Positions 57,544-64,000 of a stretch of DNA of 64,000 nt are shown piece by piece. The DNA comes from DATAXP01 sp036272935 (GTDB lineage Bacteria; Planctomycetota; Planctomycetia; Pirellulales; PNKZ01): assembly GCA_036272935.1 (NCBI GenBank), contig DATAXP010000032.1:1-64000 (forward strand), in the 5' to 3' direction. Position 1 is the stretch's first letter, and the number at the start of each line of letters is the position of its first letter. A program made the translations under genes and the position numbers. The notes below the pieces were generated by a model, which was given only the letters and a program-made list of their open reading frames with translations, was not told where the DNA came from and made no database searches.

Positions 57544-57606
57544 GGGCTGGAGGCTGGAGGCGAGAGACTTGCGATCTCTAGCCTCTAGCCTCCGGTCACT
57601 AGTCTC
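57544..57606. repeat. intergenic palindrome, GGAGGCT type
   Basis: GGGCTGGAGGCTGGAGGCGAGAGA is followed by TCTCTAGCCTCTAGCCTCC. The words GGAGGCT and AGCCTC(C) repeat on each side of a short loop. It lies between the PQQ-like and radical SAM genes and overlaps the PQQ-like stop. Confidence 0.85.
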
Positions 57607-58735
57607 CCTTAGTTCCAAAACAGTACAACGTGCCGTCGTCGTTGCCGATCACTAGGCGGCCCTGGGCCACGGCGGGGCTGGCGGTAAAACCGCCACCGGC
57701 TTCATATTCCCATACTTGCTCGCCGGTGGCCACTGCCAATGCCAGCAGCCGGCCGTCGCCCGTGCCGATGAATGCCCGGTCGCCGACGATCACCGGCGAG
57801 CTGTCGACGTTCTGCTTCGTGGCGACGTCCCAGGCTTCTTTGCCGTTGGCGGCGTCGAGCGCGTGGATGCGGCGATCGCGGCCGCCGAAAATCACCAGCC
57901 GCGATTGCCCGGTCGGCGCCGTGGCGATGCCGGCCGACGATTGGATGGGACTCTTGCGGCGTGGCTCGTGACTCCAGGCCTCCATCGCTTTGCGCCAATC
58001 GATCGCCAGGAATCGGCCTCCTTGCGTGCCGAAGTACACGCAGTCGTCCGACACGGCGGGCGTGGTGCCGGTTGGATCGCCGATGTCGACCTCGGCAAGC
58101 GACTTGCCGTCGTCGCAATTGACGATGTGCAGCTTACCATCGCAGCCGGCCAGGAAGACGCGGTTCTCGACCACCGTGGGCGAGCACTGGATCATGTTGT
58201 CGATCGTGTACTTCCACGCCAACTTGCCGGTGTCGGCCGCCAAGGCGTAGAGCGTGCCGTCTTGCGAACCAAGCAGCACGAGCGACTTGTAAAAGTTCGC
58301 ACCCGCGTTGATCTCGCCATCAGTTTCATACGTCCACAGTCGCTTGCCCGTGGTCGCTTCGAGGCATTCGATCCGTCCATCGGCGTCGCCGATGTACACG
58401 CGGCCGTCGCGTACTGCGGCGGGGCCTTCGAAGCCCAGCTCGCTATGGAACTGCCAACGCTCGCTGCCATCGGACAAGTTCAGCGCCCGGAAGTAACCAT
58501 CGAGTCCGCCGATGTACACCACGTCGTCAACGATCGCGGCCGTGGCAGTGAACGCTGCGTTCTTGAACGATCGCTTCCACAACACGTCGAGCTTCGCGGG
58601 CAACGTGCCGGCGGCGACGCCATCAGCCTGCGCATCGCCGCGAAACACCGGCCAACTATCGGCCCGAGCGGCAGAGATAAGAGAGCCGGAAATAAACGCG
58701 AATGCAGGCAAATGGCAGAACATGCGTCCGATCAT
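57599..58735 (-). CDS. exported PQQ-like beta-propeller protein
   Basis: A 378-residue secreted propeller with seven or eight repeats of the PQQ type (VYIGGLDGYFRALNLSDGSERW; VYIGDADGRIECLEATTGKRLW; and so on). It has no catalytic Asp or Ca motif of a true quinoprotein dehydrogenase. An N-terminal signal peptide (about 1-25) is partly encoded by a short-word repeat arm (58683-58707). ATG 58735 or ATG 58723 could start it. It lies between Fe-alcohol dehydrogenase and the radical SAM gene, all on the minus strand with 50-60-base gaps, so it may be a structural or binding partner of that unit. Confidence 0.88.
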   Translation of the reverse strand: MIGRMFCHLPAFAFISGSLISAARADSWPVFRGDAQADGVAAGTLPAKLDVLWKRSFKNAAFTATAAIVDDVVYIGGLDGYFRALNLSDGSERWQFHSELGFEGPAAVRDGRVYIGDADGRIECLEATTGKRLWTYETDGEINAGANFYKSLVLLGSQDGTLYALAADTGKLAWKYTIDNMIQCSPTVVENRVFLAGCDGKLHIVNCDDGKSLAEVDIGDPTGTTPAVSDDCVYFGTQGGRFLAIDWRKAMEAWSHEPRRKSPIQSSAGIATAPTGQSRLVIFGGRDRRIHALDAANGKEAWDVATKQNVDSSPVIVGDRAFIGTGDGRLLALAVATGEQVWEYEAGGGFTASPAVAQGRLVIGNDDGTLYCFGTKGD

Positions 58736-58788
58736 TCTCGGTGCACCCCTGCATCAAATTTGCGTTTATTTCCGTTCATTTCCGGCTC
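58683..58788. repeat. palindrome with one arm inside a signal-peptide coding region
   Basis: The left arm 58683-58707 (GAGCCGGAAATAAACGCGAA and on) is complementary to the right arm 58749-58788, which reads TTGCGTTTATTTCCGTTCAT with the extra word TTCATTTCCGG. The left arm codes part of the PQQ-like protein signal peptide. The right arm lies in the gap after the alcohol dehydrogenase gene. Confidence 0.8.
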
Positions 58789-58789
58789 A

Positions 58790-59941
58790 TCAAAATGCAG
58801 CTTCATACAGTGCCAGCAAATCCGCTTCGCCGACTTTGCGGGGGTTGAAGCCTGCGGTCCATTGTTTCGCGGCAGCGGCGGCGAGTTCGGGGAGGCGTTG
58901 GCGTTCGACTTCGCATTCCGAGAGCCGCCCGGGCAGGCCGGCGCGATCGGCCAGCGACGCGATCAGCTCGGCCAGCCCCTCGGGACCGCGAGCCGGCGGC
59001 GGCGCGCCGTTGGAGCCGGCAATCGCCTCCAGCAACTCGCAGTACCAATCGCGATAATCGACGCCGTTGAACCGCACGACGTGCGGCAACATCAGGCTCA
59101 CCGCCTGGCCGTGGACGATGCCGTACTCAGTGGTCAGTGGATTGGCCAAGGCGTGGGCCGCGCCGAGCATCGAATTCTCGATCGCCAGGCCAGCGAAGCA
59201 CGCACCGAGTTGCATCCCCGAACGGGCCTCGAGGTCGCTCGGCTCGTCAAGCACCCGCAAGAAATTCTCTTCCAGCAGCCGCCACGCCTCGCGGCTGAAC
59301 AGCAGCGACACCGCATTGCGGCGCGTGGTGACGAACGTTTCCAGGGCATGGGCGATGGCGTCGATGCCCGTGAGCGCCGTGACACTGCGCGGCTGGGTGA
59401 CGGTGAGCGTCGGATCGAGCACGGCGATGCGGCACGCCGCGCGTGGGTCGCCGCAGGCCATCTTCACGTGCGTTGCGGCATCCGAGATCAAGGCGAACGA
59501 CTGCCCCTCGCTGCCGGTGCCGGCCGTGGTGGGGACGGCGATCATCGGCAGCATTTCGGCCGTGGCCTTCCCGACGCCCCAATAGTCCTGCATTCGCCCG
59601 CCACAGGAGTAGACGAAGTTGACTCCCTTCGCGCAGTCCATGCTGCTGCCGCCGCCGAGGCCGACGAGCAGATCGGGCTTGAATTGCCGGGCCGCAGCGA
59701 CGCCCGCCTCGACGTTGTCGGTGGTGGGATTCTCGTGGACGCCATCGAACAGCAGCGTTTCGAGCCCAGCGCGCCCGAGCGAGGCCATGCCGCGCGGCGT
59801 GTGTCCGGCGGCGACGATGCCGGGATCGCTGACCATGAGCACGCGCCGGCCACCGAGCGAGCGCGCCAACTCACCGAGCGCATCGACCTTGTGCGGCCCG
59901 CAAACGATCCGCGTGCGCTGTTGGAAGTCGAAGGAGAACAT
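58790..59941 (-). CDS. iron-dependent alcohol dehydrogenase
   Basis: A 383-residue group III NAD(P)-dependent alcohol dehydrogenase. The nucleotide-binding LLVGLGGGSSMDCAKG and PTTAGTGSE lie in the N-terminal half. Metal ligands: Asp and His in TGIDAIAHALETF, His in GAAHALANPL, and His in YGIVHGQAVSLMLPHV, so all four are kept. It should interconvert an aldehyde with an alcohol. Its neighbour on the same strand is an aldehyde-dehydrogenase-fold protein 61 bases upstream. The start is ATG 59941; the TTG at 59971 is within repeat sequence. Confidence 0.93.
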   Translation of the reverse strand: MFSFDFQQRTRIVCGPHKVDALGELARSLGGRRVLMVSDPGIVAAGHTPRGMASLGRAGLETLLFDGVHENPTTDNVEAGVAAARQFKPDLLVGLGGGSSMDCAKGVNFVYSCGGRMQDYWGVGKATAEMLPMIAVPTTAGTGSEGQSFALISDAATHVKMACGDPRAACRIAVLDPTLTVTQPRSVTALTGIDAIAHALETFVTTRRNAVSLLFSREAWRLLEENFLRVLDEPSDLEARSGMQLGACFAGLAIENSMLGAAHALANPLTTEYGIVHGQAVSLMLPHVVRFNGVDYRDWYCELLEAIAGSNGAPPPARGPEGLAELIASLADRAGLPGRLSECEVERQRLPELAAAAAKQWTAGFNPRKVGEADLLALYEAAF

Positions 59942-59945
59942 GAGG

Positions 59946-59999
59946 CAGAAATGACGAATGACGAAGTTCAAATGACGAATGGACGCGATTCGTCATTCG
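59946..59999. repeat. intergenic palindrome, ATGACGAAT type
   Basis: AATGACGAAT appears at about 59951-59960 and 59972-59981, and its complement ATTCGTCATTCG at 59988-59999. It shares its word with the element at 17559-17626. It separates the alcohol dehydrogenase and aldehyde-dehydrogenase-fold genes. Confidence 0.8.
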
Positions 60000-60002
60000 C
60001 TG

Positions 60003-61418
60003 TTACGCAACCTGGTAGGCTCGGGCGCGGAACAGGAAGTCGACGATGTTCCCTTCGTGCGGTTGCAGCCAGTCGAGCTTGATGGTGGGGATCGGGCCGA
60101 TGTTCAGACGGTCGATGTGCGTGGCGTCGGTGAGCTGCTGCTTCCACTTGTCGTCGTTGGTGATCGCGGTGCCGACCAGCGTCGGGCCGATCGACTCGAG
60201 CATCTTCTCCTGCGGGCACTGGACCACGGTGGTGAACGGGAACATGTATTCGTCTTTGGCAATCTGCTTATCGGGGCTGTCGCAGTGAGCGACCGTGGGG
60301 CGCAGGTACGCACAGCGTTCCTTCTCGACGAGCCTCGGGCCGTAGTCGCCGGTGGCGTGCCACACGCCCGGCTCGGCCAGCTTCTGCTCGATCATCTTCC
60401 AAATGGCCTGCGCTGCGCCAGGAATGGTGAACGCGGCCAGCCCCGCCTTCGGATCTTCCGGCGGGGCCGCTTCGACCGGGCCGATGCGCTTGGCCAGCGC
60501 GGCAGCAATCTCCTTGGTGTGCCGCGATGCCCAGATGCCCGAGCAGTTGATGCAGCCGCGGCCGCTGTTCATGTAGACGCTGTCGACCATCAGGTCGAGG
60601 TACTTCTCCCACTGGTCGACCACGTCATCGCCGAGCAGAATCTTGCTGAACCCTGGACCGTGGGCTTGCACGCGCGGGTTGCCCTTGTAGCGCTCGACGG
60701 TCGCGGTGCCGCCAAAGATCATCGCCCTGCCGACGCTCGACAGCACCGCGGCGCCGACTTCAGGCCCACCGGGATAGATGCTGATCGCCTCGCGCGGAAT
60801 GCCCGCTTCGAAGAACGCCGCCGCCATGCGGTATGGTGTCCACGGCTCTTGCGGACCGGGCTTGAGCACGAGGCCGACCTGCATCGGAATCACCGGCAGC
60901 CACAGCGTGTGTACGCCCGGCGAGTTGCTCGGCAGCACCAGCCCCACGACAGGCGACTGCACCTGGTAACTGACGATCACGCCGCGGTTCTCTTTGCCGT
61001 AGCCGCGCGTAAGGATTTGCAAGTCCAGCCCGCGCGTCAGCGCGTCGAGCATCTGGTCCATGTGCGTGAGCACGAAATGGTTCTTCTGCATGTTGAACTT
61101 GCACATGTGCTCGGGCAGGCCGGTCGAGGCCGATTGCATGTGGGCAAATTCATCGGGCGATTGGGTGCCGTCGCCGATCGGCAAGGTGGCGCTCAGGTAC
61201 AGGTCGGCAGCCTTCTTGATCCGTTCGATCAAGTCGGCCGGCTCGATAGCTCGCAGCACATCGCGGGCGCGCTGGGCGAAGCGCATGTCGCGCGCGAGCA
61301 TGGCGCCGGTCGCCTGGCCGACCTTGGCGATCGGCTCGCCGGTGAGGAAGTGCTTGACCTCGTCGACTTCCAGCGATTCGTAAGACTGGCCCCAACGTAG
61401 CGGAGAGATGGTGAGCAT
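60003..61418 (-). CDS. aldehyde-dehydrogenase-fold reductase-like protein
   Basis: A 471-residue ALDH-superfamily enzyme. The nucleophile Cys289 is in NSGRGCINCSG, matching the usual NxGQxC. VVGLVLPSNSPGVHTLWLP is the cofactor-binding start. Where ordinary aldehyde dehydrogenases have the base Glu in ELGGK, this protein has VQAHGPGFSK, so the general-base Glu appears absent, as in acyl-CoA-type (acylating or LuxC-like) members. It may therefore reduce an activated acyl group to aldehyde. It follows a zinc-ribbon-like gene by 8 bases; ATG 61418 is the start. It is probably the partner of the LuxE/PaaK-like enzyme and the alcohol dehydrogenase. Confidence 0.85.
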   Translation of the reverse strand: MLTISPLRWGQSYESLEVDEVKHFLTGEPIAKVGQATGAMLARDMRFAQRARDVLRAIEPADLIERIKKAADLYLSATLPIGDGTQSPDEFAHMQSASTGLPEHMCKFNMQKNHFVLTHMDQMLDALTRGLDLQILTRGYGKENRGVIVSYQVQSPVVGLVLPSNSPGVHTLWLPVIPMQVGLVLKPGPQEPWTPYRMAAAFFEAGIPREAISIYPGGPEVGAAVLSSVGRAMIFGGTATVERYKGNPRVQAHGPGFSKILLGDDVVDQWEKYLDLMVDSVYMNSGRGCINCSGIWASRHTKEIAAALAKRIGPVEAAPPEDPKAGLAAFTIPGAAQAIWKMIEQKLAEPGVWHATGDYGPRLVEKERCAYLRPTVAHCDSPDKQIAKDEYMFPFTTVVQCPQEKMLESIGPTLVGTAITNDDKWKQQLTDATHIDRLNIGPIPTIKLDWLQPHEGNIVDFLFRARAYQVA

Positions 61419-61426
61419 GGACAAAC

Positions 61427-61648
61427 TCAATTATCGGGCCACGTGATTGATGCAGTTCCACCTTGCGCGGCAGAACCATTTACTGTGGCGGTCGATCGAC
61501 CGCAGTTCGTGCAAGCGCGCGGATTCGGACCGATGTACGCGCTCACAAGGAACACTTGTCCGCAGAGCGGGAACCGAAAGGAAGCGTTGTTACCGTGCCA
61601 GTCCTCATCGGTCGTGAGGCTGTTGAGGTTCAGTTGTCGTGTTAGCAT
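61427..61648 (-). CDS. small zinc-ribbon-like protein
   Basis: A 73-residue protein with a C-terminal knuckle CTNCGRS and, earlier, FPLCGQVF, where a CPxCG knuckle would be expected (Phe in place of the first Cys). The rest is TTDEDWHGNNASFR then a Gly/Thr-rich end. I recall similar small planctomycete proteins with two intact knuckles, so this one may have lost a ligand or be a close variant. Its stop is eight bases before the ALDH-fold start, so the two are in one transcript. ATG 61648 is chosen because the upstream frame overlaps the antitoxin gene. A role is not known. Confidence 0.55.
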   Translation of the reverse strand: MLTRQLNLNSLTTDEDWHGNNASFRFPLCGQVFLVSAYIGPNPRACTNCGRSTATVNGSAAQGGTASITWPDN

Positions 61649-61655
61649 CGAGCAC

Positions 61656-61853
61656 CTATGCAGAATAGCCCCTAGTGTTCGCTTCACGTTGAACGGGACG
61701 TTTAAGCGATTCATTGCTGAAAACTGCGCCACTTTCTTGTTCGCGGCGTTTGAGATCAGCGTAGATCGCGTCTAAATCGAAGTTGTGCTTCGCCGCGCGC
61801 GCTTCGCGAATTGCACGCACTTGCTCCACAATTGAATCGTTGTGAGACATCAT
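61656..61853 (-). CDS. antitoxin of a PIN-domain toxin
   Basis: A 65-residue protein (MMSHNDSIVEQVRAIREARA, then FDLDAIYADLKRREQESGAVF). Its helical head followed by a basic, flexible tail is typical of small antitoxins that pair with PIN toxins of the type encoded just upstream. The ATG at 61853 overlaps the toxin stop (ATGA). The order toxin-then-antitoxin is the reverse of most vapBC pairs. It likely folds against the toxin and neutralises it. It sits inside the reductive gene run but composition and function suggest an insertion. Confidence 0.75.
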   Translation of the reverse strand: MMSHNDSIVEQVRAIREARAAKHNFDLDAIYADLKRREQESGAVFSNESLKRPVQREANTRGYSA

Positions 61854-62323
61854 TCGTCCTCCATGAGCTGGTCGGGAGTGCAGATTACGACCGACGGCGC
61901 TCCGGCTGACACACAAGTTTCATCGATCTTGCGCCGAATGTTCGCGTTCGCGAGGTGCTTGCAATTCCAGGTCAACAGAAAGTCGATTCCATTGACCGCT
62001 GCGATCGCGATGTGGAGCGCATCCGTCGATGCTTTCTTGGGAATTGTTCTGGTCGCAACCAACAGCTTTGCAAGTTCCAAGGCACTTTCATCGGCCGCTA
62101 ACAGCGAAATTCCGCCGACAAGTTCCAGTCGCCTTTGCGCCTCAACTGGATCGCCGTCACTGATCTCATTAACGACTTCTCCGGACGTAACAAGCTCGAA
62201 CCGTTTCCGGCGATAGTCCCGCCAATCACGAGTGATCTGTTGATGTGCCGCCACAATGATGTCCCTGCTTGGCGCGGACGCAAGATAACTAATCACCGAC
62301 GTTTCGAGATACACCTTCGCCAT
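61850..62323 (-). CDS. PIN-domain toxin (VapC-type)
   Basis: A 157-residue PIN-domain ribonuclease toxin. The first acidic motif is Glu in VYLETSVISYLAS, where many PIN proteins have Asp. Further acidic residues lie in EVVNEISDGDP and in KASTDALHIAIAAVNGIDFLLTWN. This ETSV variant is known in VapC-like toxins that pair with the small antitoxin type found here. The start is ATG 62323; upstream, an open extension to 62356 is present. It sits between a LuxE/PaaK-like gene and the ALDH-fold unit, is less GC-rich, and probably entered the region secondarily. Confidence 0.85.
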   Translation of the reverse strand: MAKVYLETSVISYLASAPSRDIIVAAHQQITRDWRDYRRKRFELVTSGEVVNEISDGDPVEAQRRLELVGGISLLAADESALELAKLLVATRTIPKKASTDALHIAIAAVNGIDFLLTWNCKHLANANIRRKIDETCVSAGAPSVVICTPDQLMEDE

Positions 62324-62378
62324 TATCAGTCCGCAGGAACTCAACGACGGCACCAAGGCACGTCGTCGTTAATCGATG

Positions 62379-63491
62379 CTAGTACACGCCCACCGTCGTC
62401 GCCTCGGCCAGTTCGTGGAATGGGCGCACGCCGCTGACGCCGTCCCAGGGGTATTTCTCGAACGGCGGTTCGCGCTCGCCTTCGTCGCGCTCCATGAAAC
62501 CGGGGACAAAGAACTCCTTGGTTAGCGTGTACAGCTTCACGCGGCCGGTCTTGCCGTAGCCGACAACCTGATTGTAGTTGTCGAACTCGACCACTTCCGT
62601 CACCGCGCGCGGCTGCGGGGCGTAATAGCTAATCTTGTACTTCTCGGCCGCGGTGACCGGCTTCGAGCAGGCCAGCCCCATCAGCGTGTTGCCGTAGGTC
62701 GGGGTCATGTAGATGTCGTCGAGATATTCCTCCGTGATGAACCGCGTCCACTGCGGGGTGAACTCGGTGCCGCCGGAGAAGATGCCGGTGACGCCGGTAT
62801 CCTTGAGCCGCTTGCCTTGCTTCTCCAGTGCCAGGCACAGCGATTCGAGCAACTTCGGCGTGGTGAACATGCACTTGATGTCGTGTCCGGCGCCGAGCAC
62901 GGTGAGCGCCTGGTCGATGCAGTGCTGCTTGTACGCTTCGAGGTGCTCCATCCAGCCTTTCTTGATGAGCTTGATGACCCAGCGCGGATCGAGGTCGACG
63001 CAAAAGCAGATGCCGCCGCGATGTTGGCACAGGTGCTCCACCGCCAGGCGCAGGCGGCGAGGACCGCTGGGGCCGAGCATCAGCCAGTTGGCACCCTTGG
63101 GGAAGTACTTGTCGGGCAGCGTGTCGCTGAACAGCGAGTAGTCGGTGCGGAAGTCCTCGCAGGCGACGCGGCTCTTGGGCACTCCGGTCGTGCCGCCGGT
63201 CTCGAACACGTAGATCGGCTTATCGGCAAACGCCTTGGGAACCCAGCGACGCACCGGCCCGCCGCGGAGCCATTCGTCCTGAAACTCCGGAAACTTCTTC
63301 AGGTCGTCGAACGAGCGCACCTCCTTGAGCGGATCGAACTTGAGCTGCTTTGCATACTCGAGCCAGAACGGGCAGCCGGTCTTGGGATTGAAGTGCCACT
63401 GCACGGTCTCGACCGTGTGAGCGTCGAGCTTCTCGCGAGCAGCGGCGACGCTCTTGGCCAATTCCGGGGAAGCGGACGCGACGGCAGTCAT
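62379..63491 (-). CDS. LuxE/PaaK-like adenylating enzyme
   Basis: A 370-residue AMP-forming ligase-like protein. Its ATP/AMP loop is FETGGTTGVPKSRV (residues about 98-112). IFSGGTEFTPQW and PTYGNTLMGLA are the central motifs, and a short C-terminal part lacks the full lid domain. At 370 residues it is nearer LuxE (acyl-protein synthetase) than PaaK (about 430). However, it has no Cys in the last 90 residues, where LuxE carries its acyl-accepting Cys. It likely activates a carboxylate for the ALDH-fold enzyme. It is the first gene of the ten-gene run; ATG 63491 is chosen (GTG 63509 upstream). Confidence 0.8.
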   Translation of the reverse strand: MTAVASASPELAKSVAAAREKLDAHTVETVQWHFNPKTGCPFWLEYAKQLKFDPLKEVRSFDDLKKFPEFQDEWLRGGPVRRWVPKAFADKPIYVFETGGTTGVPKSRVACEDFRTDYSLFSDTLPDKYFPKGANWLMLGPSGPRRLRLAVEHLCQHRGGICFCVDLDPRWVIKLIKKGWMEHLEAYKQHCIDQALTVLGAGHDIKCMFTTPKLLESLCLALEKQGKRLKDTGVTGIFSGGTEFTPQWTRFITEEYLDDIYMTPTYGNTLMGLACSKPVTAAEKYKISYYAPQPRAVTEVVEFDNYNQVVGYGKTGRVKLYTLTKEFFVPGFMERDEGEREPPFEKYPWDGVSGVRPFHELAEATTVGVY

Positions 63492-63651
63492 GGGCTTTCG
63501 AAACCTCACGAAAACAGATGGCGGATAGGATCGCGCCCGGCGGGGCGACCTGCAGGTAGGCGTAGACCTTTAAGCCTATCTGAGCGCGGTGTCGCCGACA
63601 AGGATTCGGCCGAAACGAGAGAGATCCGCCCGAGGGAAAGCCGCGAAGGCT

Positions 63652-63993
63652 TTACGGGTTCGAATCGGGCTGCGAGAAGCTCGCCGGCACGGACGCTGAC
63701 CCGTCGGTCGAGGGGAGTTCGACCTGCGGACTGGCCGGATCGGCCGGACGTTCCGGCTTCGAGGCCAATTGCGGCGCCGACGAGTCCTGATCCTGGAACG
63801 TGCGATTGTGGCCGCGGAGGCGCGAGAGCAACGCGCCGTTACCGACGCGCCGTTGCTGCGGCTCTATGCCGACGCCGTCGACCCTGCGCCAGGTGCGATT
63901 GCAGGCGCTCGGCATCAATGCGGTAAAAGCCAAGCCCAGCAGGACAACCCATCGCGGCAGGACACCAAGCGGCTTGCGAGACGGATCAATCAT
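63652..63993 (-). CDS. small putative lipoprotein
   Basis: A 113-residue exported protein. The N-terminal PRWVVLLGLAFTALMPSAC ends in a Cys at residue 31, resembling a lipobox (though with Pro-Ser-Ala before Cys), so lipid anchoring is likely. The remainder is hydrophilic and Pro/Ser/Gln-rich with no domain. It starts at ATG 63993 near the right edge of the window, and its stop is 160 bases upstream of the adenylating-enzyme start. Functionally unknown. Confidence 0.65.
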   Translation of the reverse strand: MIDPSRKPLGVLPRWVVLLGLAFTALMPSACNRTWRRVDGVGIEPQQRRVGNGALLSRLRGHNRTFQDQDSSAPQLASKPERPADPASPQVELPSTDGSASVPASFSQPDSNP

Positions 63994-64000
63994 GATGGCA

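Noticed and set aside
62379..63491. True LuxE acyl-protein synthetase
   Set aside because: Length fits, but the C-terminal acceptor Cys is missing, so only LuxE/PaaK-like can be claimed.
63640..63680. T-loop-like GGTTCGAATC suggesting a tRNA
   Set aside because: No acceptor, D or anticodon stems fit upstream, and the bases are the end of the lipoprotein gene.

Overview
The window is chromosomal DNA of a high-GC planctomycete, most likely a Pirellulales-type organism. The evidence is a set of planctomycete hallmark genes: a DUF1549/DUF1553 (PSCyt2/PSD1) protein next to a pre-peptidase-domain protein and a cytochrome-WD40 protein, a secreted sulfatase, two neutral-ceramidase-like proteins, a DUF6800-like basic peptide, and methanofuran-type cofactor genes. 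Ribosome binding sites are mostly weak. No rRNA, tRNA, CRISPR array or prophage was recognised.

Layout. 0-2.4 kb: the tail of an IS1380-like transposase, a small membrane peptide, uracil phosphoribosyltransferase and two small proteins. 2.8-8.3 kb: histidine kinase, CheY-like receiver and STAS protein, then a GspE/PilB ATPase and a GspF/PilC platform protein. 8.4-13.7 kb: RibBA, an unknown protein, and a secreted TPR-type protein apparently cut by one in-frame TGA. 14-18.7 kb: a 2-oxoacid:ferredoxin oxidoreductase (korAB-like) bracketed by two CBS-domain proteins, then an ASCH protein. 18.7-31.6 kb: a minus-strand run of six exported proteins (phosphodiesterase, nitrilase-like, ceramidase-like, cytochrome-WD40, PPC protein, PSCyt2/PSD1). 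31.7-35.5 kb: an MFS transporter divergent from a D-threonine-aldolase-like enzyme, and a PilZ-like protein. 35.5-41.8 kb: membrane protein, sulfatase, copper P-type ATPase and a second ceramidase-like protein. 42.2-50.4 kb: a SulP-carbonic anhydrase fusion, an intergenic array of hairpins, a frameshifted DUF3592-like gene, pyruvate phosphate dikinase, a GYF_2 membrane protein and LpxA. 50.7-54.6 kb: a TPR protein, the translationally coupled mfnD-mfnF-mfnE homologues, and a cytidylate-kinase-like protein.

54.8-63.5 kb is a minus-strand run of ten genes: LuxE/PaaK-like adenylating enzyme, PIN toxin and antitoxin, a small zinc-ribbon-like protein, an aldehyde-dehydrogenase-fold protein without the usual general-base Glu, Fe-dependent alcohol dehydrogenase, PQQ-like propeller, HemN-family radical SAM protein, an H-protein-like lipoyl carrier and a double 4Fe-4S protein. 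Together these could activate a carboxylate, reduce it to aldehyde and alcohol, and couple this to radical and carrier chemistry. I know of no described pathway with this set, and it is my main candidate for an undescribed system. A small lipoprotein follows.

A second theme runs through the window. At least a dozen intergenic gaps hold imperfect palindromes built from short repeated words. Several lie between genes that look co-transcribed, and three seem to have been absorbed into protein ends (the KorA tail, the ASCH N-terminus, and the signal peptide of the PQQ-like protein).
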